Positions 56,903 through 64,000 of a stretch of 64,000 bases of DNA are shown here, piece after piece. Source of the stretch: Bergeyella_A cardium. Lineage in GTDB: Bacteria; Bacteroidota; Bacteroidia; Flavobacteriales; Weeksellaceae. The position numbers and the translations under genes are program-made. Below the pieces are notes generated by a model. That model saw only the letters and a program-made list of their open reading frames with translations, was not told the DNA's origin and ran no database searches. How positions within the stretch are numbered: position 1 is the first letter of the stretch; the number at the start of each line of letters is the position of its first letter. The stretch lies in the NCBI RefSeq assembly GCF_030012605.2, contig NZ_CP114055.2; one strand, given 5' to 3'.

Positions 56903-59900
56903 ATGAATACTAAAAATACTCCTTATACCTCAGTACGGATGGCAAAGCTCCCGATAGCGCTTTGCTATTTATTTGCAACTTCGTTATGGGCACAGACCGC
57001 AGACGAAATCAAACTGCTACAAAAGAGTACCGATAGGCACTCCCTCAATAAGTTCAGTAGGCAATTAAAAAAGAATACACTTTCTGCAAAGCAACTCCAG
57101 CAGAAAGCTATGCAGAAGAACCTCACTTTTTCTGGAAAGGTAAATGGTACTTATTTCCAGCTAATGGGTTTTGATACTTTGGGCAAGCCTATTTATTATA
57201 CTACTTATAACCGAGATGCTGCTATCGGCACCGGTGCCGCTCAGCTTCAGGATTTAAAAATCTACAACCTCGAGGGTGAAAACATAACCCTGCACGAGTG
57301 GGATGGCGGTGCAGTGCGCACTTCGCATAGAGAATTTGAAGGCAGAGCTACCCAGAAAGACAACCCTCAGAAGGAGATAGACCACGCTACCCATGTAGGG
57401 GCTACTCTCATCGGTGCGGGTATCAATGCGAGGGCTAAGGGTATGGCGCCAAAGGCTAAGCTCAATGCCTATGACTGGAATAGCGACCTCGAAGAGATGA
57501 CAACGGCAGCCTTAGGCGGTGTGCTCCTTTCCAACCACTCCTATGGGGTAAATGGAGGCTTTGTACAAGGAAATTTCTTCAATGGTATTTTTGGATGGTA
57601 CTGGTTTGGAGGTAAAGATGATACCGAATATATAGGATATGGGCATTATGGCAGTATAGATTCCTCTTGGGATTATATGCTTACAATGCCCCTTATTATT
57701 TACCTGTACGGGCGGCGGGTAATCCGAGAGGAGATGGCCCGCAGCCTGGTGGCTCTCATTTCGTGCTGATAGATCCTGATGATCTCCAAAGTGGATGGAC
57801 GACTTCCCGAAAAGTCAGACAAAAAAATGGAGGAGATTTGGGCTACGACTGCATCAACCAAGGTGCTAATGGAAAAACATCATTACCGTAGGAGCGGTTC
57901 ATAAGATTGTGGGCGGTTATAAAACCCCTTCAGATGTAAAGGCAGCCAGCTTCTCTGCATTTGGTCCTACCAATGAAGGTCGTATAAAACCCGATTTAGT
58001 CGGCATTGGCGTTAATGTATTCTCTGCAAATTCCGATAGAGATTCTTCCTACGAAGAGATGAGTGGAACTTCTATGGCATCACCCAATGTTACAGGCTCT
58101 CTGGCATTGGTTCAAGAGTATTACAATAAGAATTACAGCACTACCGCACAGCCTTTTATGAGGGCAAATACATTAAAAGCCCTGACAATACACACCGCCA
58201 ATGAAGCAGGTGAGCATGCCGGTCCTAATTATAAATTCGGATGGGGCTTGCTCAATGTCCTTAGAGCAGTAGAGGTGCTTTCAGTGAAAGATAATTTCTC
58301 TTTCGTCAATGAAAATACTTTGCAAAACAGGTCTAAGTATGAAATCAAGGTAAAGGCAAAGTCTGATACCGAACCATTAAAGGTAACTATCGTTTGGGAT
58401 GACCCAGTGCCTGCCACCGAGAATATGCCTGCTTATACTCTTAATAACAGGCAATCGGTTTTGGTTAATGATTTAGATTTACGCATTACCGATGGCGTCG
58501 AGACCTTCTACCCTTGGGTGCTCAATCCTGATAAACCCACAGAACCAGCTACGAGAGAGGATAATGCAAGGGATAATGTAGAGCAAATTATTATAGACCA
58601 TCCTGTGGAAGGTAAGGAATATACCATTATGGTGAGTTCCAAAAGGGATTTAAGGAAAAATTTAAAGCAGGGGAGCGTATCAGCCTTGTAGATGCTCAGA
58701 GCCAAAACTTCTCAATGGTTGTTACAGGGATTAATAATGCTGTTACTAAGGACTTAGCTCTCAAATCTATCAATCTACCTAAGCCGATAGAATTTTCAGC
58801 TGCTACACCTGTAACGGTAGAGGTAGAGAATATTGCTGAAGAGCCAATAGCAGGTGCTAAACTTAAATATCAGCTCATCAATTCCGATGAAAAGGATGAT
58901 ACTCAAAAGATAGTAGCATCAGGGGAAATCAGCCTTGAAACTATAAATAAAGGTGAGATGCTTAGCAAATCATTCAATCTCGATTTATCAAAGTCCTTTA
59001 TTCATTATGAAATCGTAGCAGAGGTAGTGGCCGAAGGCGATAGAGTAAAGAATAACAATAAAAAACAAGTGAGTGCCTATGGCGTTATTGCCGACCTTAC
59101 CCAAAAGGAATCCGCTTACCAATACGGCTTCGAGAGTGAGTTTGAAAAGAATGGTTGGTCTACTGCAGACAATGCCCCAGACGGTACCACTTGGCAAATC
59201 TTCAATGGCTCGGCAGAGGCAGCACATTCGGGACTTGGCTTTGCACTCAATTTTACCGCTTCTCAGTCCGATGATTGGCTTTTCTCCAATCCGCTAAAAC
59301 TCAGCAAGGGAAAACCATATAAAATAGAATTCTATGCCCGTACAATGGACGATGGCAAGAATGAACCCCTCGAGATTTTTGTTGGAAAAAATCCTGTAAT
59401 AGCTTCTATGGCACAAAAAGTAGGCAGTTTTGTAGTAAATAAAGAAGCCTATCAAAAGTTTTCATTTGAGTTTATTGCTCAAGATAATGGTATTGCCTAC
59501 ATCGGTATTCAAAACAAAGTTTCTCTAAATAATGTTTGGGTTGGGATAGATGATTTCAGTGTGAAATATGCTGAAGGCAAACCTGCGGTAAATTTCTCTA
59601 CCACTAAGCAAAATATCAACTCTTTCGAGACCATAGCTTTTACCAATGAAACCACTACTGCTTCTACTCAGCCTGCTGCTTATGAGTGGTCGTTTAGCCC
59701 TGCTACAGTGGAGTATAAGGACGGTACTACAAAAATCTCTGCCCACCCTAAACTGAGATTCCTTGCTGAAGGAAAGTATTCTGTAAGCCTAAAAGCTACG
59801 AACACTGAGGGCGAGAGTATCCTCCAAAAAGAGGATTTCATTACAGTGAAAAATACTCCAGCCAAAGCTGATTTCAGGGCATCAACTACCGAGATTTCTG

Positions 59901-61324
59901 AAGGGCAAACGGTGGCATTTACAAACACTTCCACGGGTAATCCTTCGCCTCAGCAGTACGAATGGTCAATCCACCCAAGCGAAGGCGTGTCTTTCGTGGG
60001 TTCATCATCTCCGAATTCTATCAATATGATGGCGAAGTTCAGCAAGTATGGCGATTATTCGGTTTCATTAAAGGCTTCATCGGTTTTAAACAGCCATACT
60101 GAGGAGAAGAAATTCCTCATCAGAGTTAATGGCGAATACGAGGGGGTTAAAAACCTCAAAGGAAATTACGATGCCGCTACTCGTGCGATTAACCTTAGGT
60201 GGGACAGGCCTAACCTCAAAACCCAGTATAATGAAGACTTCCCTGCGCTGATAATGCCAGCGGGGATGACCAGCATTAATGCCAACAGCGATGGAAACAA
60301 CTGGGAGGTGAGAAAGGTAGATGATTTTATGGCGACTGAAGACAACTTTGCTGCCTATTCCTACAGCTACCGAAAGGGTAAGGCATATACTATGGATAAC
60401 TGGCTCATCACCCCTAAGCTAAGAGGAGGTGCCGAGACCCTAAAATACAGCGTTCGTATGCAGTACAAAGAGCGCTATGATGTCTATATTATCCCTGCTC
60501 CTGCCGATGGCTCCGTACCTAATCTCAATCAGCTAAGAGCAGGAGCAAAGGTCTATACCTATGACGGAGGCAAAAGCGCTCACAACTTCTTTACCGAGAG
60601 CTTTAATATTAAAAATGAAGCAAAAAATGATTTCTTCATCGCCTTCCACCACAGGACGAAGGATACCGATAATTCCCAAGACCTCGTGATTGATAATATC
60701 GCTGTTGGCTACGATAACTCGATAAAAGCCGAGAGCAAACAGATACCTGAAAGATTAGCTTACCAAGAGATAGATTACAGATAGCGAACAGGGCTTCGTA
60801 TCCCTCGCATTGAGTCTCCTGTGCTCGCACCTCAGGGGGAGATTTTCAATAAAGAGTTTGGTATGACGAATTTGCCTTTCGTTACGGGCTATGAAATCCA
60901 TAAAAACGGTAGTAAAATTGGGGAAACATCCAGTGTGGAAGCGCTTAGTTTCTCAGATGTGGGGATTACCAGCACGGGTACTTATACCTACGATGTCTAC
61001 GCCTTGTATTCGGATGGGGTGAAATCCAACAAAAAGTCCCTAACTATAGAGGTACCTCGTCTTGCAACCACTGATGTGGAGCATAGTACAGCGATTAGCA
61101 TCTCTCCAAACCCATCGTCTGGCAAATTCTCTCTCTCGCTGCCTACGAGTGTATCCCGATTTACGGCTGAGGTCTATGACCTTACAGCAAACCTCCTCTT
61201 GAGGAAAGAATTTAGGACAAATACTGCTGAAATTAACCTCACAGGCTATCCCAAAGGGGCATATCTTGTTAGAATTATCCAAAATGATGGCTCACGGCAC
61301 TCAGCAAAGCTCATCATTCAATAA
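56903..61324 (+). pseudogene. S8 subtilisin-like peptidase with T9SS domain, frameshifted
   Basis: Joined across frames this is a secreted subtilase of about 1470 residues. It has a signal peptide (ATSLWAQ), the peptidase domain with Asp (HEWDGGAVRTSH), His (IDHATHVGATL), oxyanion Asn (RAAGNPRGDG) and Ser (SGTSMASPNV), a proprotein-convertase-like domain, PKD-like domains (AATPVTVEVENIAE; NFSTTKQNINSFETIAFTNE), a cleaved-adhesin-like domain, and a T9SS end (ISPNPSSGKFSLSLP; KGAYLVRIIQ). Lesions are: a lost base near 57675; a lost A in the 57873-57877 run; a lost A at 58664-58666; a shift near 60775-60780 giving TAG at 60782; a lost base near 60816-60820. Neighbours are intact, so decay of this gene is likelier than poor sequence, though assembly error is possible. 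Confidence 0.85.
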
Positions 61325-61347
61325 TCTTTTTAATTGTTCTTTTTTGG

Positions 61348-61377
61348 CTCCTGTTGTTTTTACAGCAGGAGTTTTTT
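61348..61377 (+). terminator. Terminator of the subtilase pseudogene
   Basis: CTCCTGTTG (61348-61356) pairs with CAGCAGGAG (61363-61371, one mismatch), followed by six T. Confidence 0.85.
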
Positions 61378-61500
61378 ATAACTAATATCTTTCTTTTATT
61401 TTAATTCCAAGTATTACATGCAAGTTGGTAATAAAGACATAAAAATAATCATAAAAAAACAGCCTCTAAAATGATAAAAATGGACTGAATATGCCTTGAT

Positions 61501-61531
61501 TTGCCGATTCTACGATAATTATTTACTTTTG
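61501..61531 (+). promoter_or_regulatory. Promoter of ychF
   Basis: TTG (61501-61503), 20-bp spacer and TACTTTTG (61524-61531) match the Bacteroidetes consensus, 39 bases before the ATG. Confidence 0.65.
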
Positions 61532-61570
61532 TTTTTCGGAAATAATAATTTTTAATATCAATATCATTCA

Positions 61571-62662
61571 ATGAAATGCGGAATCGTAGGATTACCGAAT
61601 GTAGGTAAATCCACCCTTTTTAACTGTTTAAGCAACGCAAAAGCACAGTCGGCAAACTATCCATTTTGCACCATAGAACCGAATTTAGGCACCGTATCTG
61701 TACCCGACCCAAGGCTGGTGAAGCTGGAAGAGCTGGTAAAACCAGAGCGCGTACAGCCCGCTGTAGTAGAAATTGTAGACATCGCAGGGCTGGTAAAAGG
61801 AGCGAGCAAAGGCGAGGGGCTCGGCAATCAGTTTTTGGCAAATATCCGAGAATGCGAGGCGATAATCCATGTGCTGAGATGCTTTGAGAATGGAAATATC
61901 GTGCATGTGGAAGGCTCGGTAGACCCCATTCGAGATAAAGAGATTATCGATATAGAGCTTCAGCTGAAAGACCTTGAGACGCTGGGCAAGGCGGTAGAAA
62001 AGGCAAAGAAATTCATTAAATCAGGAAAAAAAGAGGATATTTTGACTTATGAAACCCTTCAAAGCCTTCAAAAATTTATAGAAGATGGGAAAAATGCAAG
62101 GGAATTTGCCACAGATGACCTCACAAAACCGATTGTAGATAGCGTACAGCTGCTGACGAAAAAACCGATTCTCTATGTTTGTAATGTAGATGAAAACTCG
62201 ATAAAAAACGGTAATGAGTGGATACAAAAAGTAGAGGAAATGGCAAAAAATGAGGGTGCGGAAGTAGTTGTCCTCGCTGCACAGATAGAAGCCGATATCA
62301 ATGAGCTTGAAACTTTTGAGGAAAGGCAGATGTTCCTTGAAGAGCTCGGTCTGGAAGAGCCAGGCGTAAATCGCCTCATCCGAAAAGCCTATGCACTGCT
62401 GAAACTTCAAACCTATTTCACGGCGGGCGTAAAGGAAGTAAGAGCTTGGACGATAGAACAGGGCTGGACGGCTCCGCAGGCAGCGGGCGTTATCCATACC
62501 GATTTTGAGAAAGGCTTCATCCGCGCAGAGGTTATTAAGTTTGATGATTTCGTATCCTACGGCTCAGAAGCGAAAGTAAAAGAAGCGGGGAAACTCTCGG
62601 TAGAAGGCAAAGAATATATAGTGCAGGACGGGGATATAATGCATTTTAGATTTAATGTATAA
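61571..62662 (+). CDS. ychF: Obg-family ATPase YchF
   Basis: YchF (OLA1) is a ribosome-binding P-loop ATPase affecting translation and stress. The 363-residue protein is full length. It has G1 GLPNVGKSTLFNCL, DIAGLVKGASKGEGLGNQFL (G3), a G4 changed to NVDE (VCNVDENS), which is the known reason YchF prefers ATP to GTP, a coiled-coil insert (about 130-200) and a C-terminal TGS-like domain (VRAWTIEQGWTAPQAAGVIH, TDFEKGFIRAEV). It is convergent with ilvE and shares a bidirectional terminator. Confidence 0.97.
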   Translation: MKCGIVGLPNVGKSTLFNCLSNAKAQSANYPFCTIEPNLGTVSVPDPRLVKLEELVKPERVQPAVVEIVDIAGLVKGASKGEGLGNQFLANIRECEAIIHVLRCFENGNIVHVEGSVDPIRDKEIIDIELQLKDLETLGKAVEKAKKFIKSGKKEDILTYETLQSLQKFIEDGKNAREFATDDLTKPIVDSVQLLTKKPILYVCNVDENSIKNGNEWIQKVEEMAKNEGAEVVVLAAQIEADINELETFEERQMFLEELGLEEPGVNRLIRKAYALLKLQTYFTAGVKEVRAWTIEQGWTAPQAAGVIHTDFEKGFIRAEVIKFDDFVSYGSEAKVKEAGKLSVEGKEYIVQDGDIMHFRFNV

Positions 62663-62683
62663 GCTCCAGAACTGAGACAAATA

Positions 62684-62716
62684 AAAATCCATAGCCGATA
62701 TTCAGCTATGGATTTT
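62684..62716. terminator. Bidirectional terminator, ychF and ilvE
   Basis: AAAATCCATAGC (62684-62695) and GCTATGGATTTT (62705-62716) form a perfect 12-bp stem between convergent genes. Confidence 0.88.
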
Positions 62717-62734
62717 ATTATGATAAAGAATGGA

Positions 62735-63796
62735 TTAATACTTTCGCTCCACAGGCCATCTCCAACCGAATGGGTCTTCTGCCAGATTGGTTTGGATGTT
62801 TAGCAAATCTCTCTTGAGGGTGAGTGCATAGCTTTCTTCCTCAGAGAGCAGAGGGAGCTCAAATCTTTGCCCTTTGTAGCCTATTGCTTTAAAGGTGTTT
62901 GTAACCACAGCTGTACCTACGCCCCAAACTTCTTTCAGGCTGCCATCTGCGTGAGCTTTCAGTACATCATCTACGAGAATATCACCTATTACGACCTCTA
63001 TACCCCTTCTCTTTGCTAATTGAATGAAGCTGTCTCGGGTAACTCCATCTAAAATCTTATCCGAAGTTGCAGGAGTGTAGATGGTATCATTTATTCGTAC
63101 GAAAACATTCATCGTACCGCTTTCTTCAAACTTGGTATGCGTAGCATCATCTGTCCAGATAATCTGGTCGTAGCCCTCTTCCTTTGCCAGTTGGGTAGGG
63201 TAGAAGGAAGCTCCGTAATTGCCCGCTGCTTTGGAGAAACCTACACCGCCACTCGCTGCTCTGGAATAGTAGTCGGATATTTTCACAGCTACAGGCTCGG
63301 AATAATAACTCTTAGCAGGGCTTGCTACGATGGCAAACATATATTTTTCAGAAATTCTTGCTTTCAGTGCTTCCTCAGTAGCAAAAATTAATGGTCGCAG
63401 GTAGAGAGACATTCCCTCTCCGTGAGGTACCCAGCCCCTATCTACATCTACAAATGCTTTTAGCCCTTCTACGAAGATTTCTTCGGTAAGCTGAGGCATT
63501 GCGAGCCTTTGTGCAGATTTATTGATTCTGCTGAAGTTTTTATCTACTCTGAAGAGGAAAACATTGTCGTCTTTATCTTTGTAAGCCTTCATTCCTTCAA
63601 AGCACGCCTGCCCATAGTTGAGCGTCATCATAGCGGGAGTGAAGGATAATGGACCGTAGGGAACGACTTTTACTTCTCCCCATTTGCCATTTTCGTATTC
63701 GCAAATAACCATATGGTCTGTGAAGGTGTTACCGAATGAAAAGTTATTAGGGTCAAAGTTCGGTAACCTTGGTGAAGAGGTTTTTTGAATTATCAT
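62735..63796 (-). CDS. ilvE: Branched-chain amino acid aminotransferase
   Basis: IlvE is a PLP fold-type IV enzyme that makes or degrades Leu, Ile and Val. The 353-residue protein is the larger (type II, BAT-like) form: NYGQACFEGMKAYKDKD, RPLIFATEEALKA, the PLP lysine in GGVGFSKAAGNYGASFYPTQ, FEESGTMNVFV and DGVTRDSFIQLAKRRGIEVV. ATG 63796 (MIIQKTSSPRLPNFDPN) is preferred; the longer frame adds nine residues. It is divergent from mnmD with closely spaced promoters. Confidence 0.96.
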   Translation of the reverse strand: MIIQKTSSPRLPNFDPNNFSFGNTFTDHMVICEYENGKWGEVKVVPYGPLSFTPAMMTLNYGQACFEGMKAYKDKDDNVFLFRVDKNFSRINKSAQRLAMPQLTEEIFVEGLKAFVDVDRGWVPHGEGMSLYLRPLIFATEEALKARISEKYMFAIVASPAKSYYSEPVAVKISDYYSRAASGGVGFSKAAGNYGASFYPTQLAKEEGYDQIIWTDDATHTKFEESGTMNVFVRINDTIYTPATSDKILDGVTRDSFIQLAKRRGIEVVIGDILVDDVLKAHADGSLKEVWGVGTAVVTNTFKAIGYKGQRFELPLLSEEESYALTLKRDLLNIQTNLAEDPFGWRWPVERKY

Positions 63797-63830
63797 TTCT
63801 TTTATTTTTTTTGGTTGAAACAAATATATA

Positions 63831-63838
63831 ATAATTTT
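63831..63838 (-). promoter_or_regulatory. -7 box of ilvE
   Basis: TATATTTG on the minus strand, 35 bases before the ilvE ATG. Confidence 0.5.
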
Positions 63839-63857
63839 CTTAGACCGAAAAATAAAC

Positions 63858-63865
63858 TAATTTTG
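63858..63865 (+). promoter_or_regulatory. -7 box of mnmD
   Basis: TAATTTTG lies 15 bases before the mnmD ATG and is divergent from the ilvE box. Confidence 0.5.
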
Positions 63866-63879
63866 GGCAAATTTTTTCT

Positions 63880-64000
63880 ATGAAAAGAGAAATAAAAATC
63901 ACAGGAGATGGAAGTAAAACGCTATTCATCAGTGAAATGAATGAAAGTTACCATTCCACACACGGTGCATTACAGGAAGCGGTATATGTTTTTATTAAAA
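63880..64000 (+). CDS. mnmD: tRNA mnm5s2U34 methyltransferase MnmD, N-terminus (partial)
   Basis: Only the first 40 codons are in the window. MKREIKITGDGSKTLFISEM, then NESYHSTHGALQEAVYVFIK, matches the start of MnmD/MnmC1, whose family signature is DGSxTLyxxxxxExYHSxxGAxqEaxHVFI. The enzyme carries out the last methylation in making mnm5s2U at the tRNA wobble position. The SAM-binding core lies beyond the window edge. It is divergent from ilvE. Confidence 0.85.
   Translation, partial: MKREIKITGDGSKTLFISEMNESYHSTHGALQEAVYVFIK

Noticed and set aside
1..64000. tRNA or rRNA genes
   Set aside because: No cloverleaf with GGTTCGAATCC-like T arm and no rRNA-like stretch was found by eye; a tRNAscan-type search would settle it.

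Overview
The window looks like chromosome of a Flavobacteriia member, probably Weeksellaceae (Chryseobacterium/Riemerella/Bergeyella relatives). The basis is: moderately AT-rich DNA, C-terminal T9SS (Por) sorting domains on surface proteins, repeated Bacteroidetes-type -7 boxes (TAnnTTTG), a FadL/OmpP1-type porin, a short eukaryote-like ProRS, an orphan HsdR-N protein beside holA, and MnmD next to ilvE. No rRNA, tRNA, CRISPR array, insertion sequence or prophage was seen.

Layout. 1-11.4 kb is an envelope polysaccharide region: an LRR gene end, a LURP-one-like protein, four GT4-like glycosyltransferases, a polysaccharide deacetylase, a GtrB-like GT2 with a polytopic membrane partner, plus dapD and an NlpC/P60 lipoprotein. 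11.5-27.9 kb holds metabolism and chaperone genes (lpd, dnaK, purB, purL, GH3, upp) interrupted by a small accessory patch (15.4-17.0 kb: unknown, DUF6078-like, SRPBCC) and a tail-fibre-like secreted protein with a long structured leader. 28-30.4 kb: der and fmt. 30.6-33.6 kb: two tandem T9SS-type LRR proteins and a small Cys-motif membrane protein. 33.7-46.7 kb: housekeeping genes (pdxA; ribE-histidine kinase-tRNA methyltransferase; rluD; PASTA; ddl-coaD; cvfB; a tetrapyrrole-type methylase; a dicarboxylate symporter; a BON lipoprotein; holA). 46.7-56.8 kb: orphan HsdR-N, proS, a Tyr/Gly/Trp-rich lipoprotein, a FadL-like porin, mntH, pdhA, pdhC, and a thioredoxin-like protein. 56.9-61.3 kb is a T9SS-type subtilase broken by about five indels. 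61.6-64 kb: ychF, ilvE and the start of mnmD.

How genes work together. pdhA, pdhC and lpd encode E1-alpha, E2 and E3 of pyruvate dehydrogenase (E1-beta is not in the window). purL, purB and upp serve nucleotide supply. dapD and ddl serve peptidoglycan. fmt, proS, der, ychF, rluD, trmN6 and mnmD serve translation.

The most unusual signal lies between genes: a set of short-period repeats (7, 21 and 42 bp) and small palindromes that often begin at, or run into, the stop codons of housekeeping genes. There is also a 22-bp palindrome array upstream of dnaK, a possible pseudoknot leader at 18.95-19.14 kb and a TTAG-N6-CTAA operator-like site ahead of mntH.
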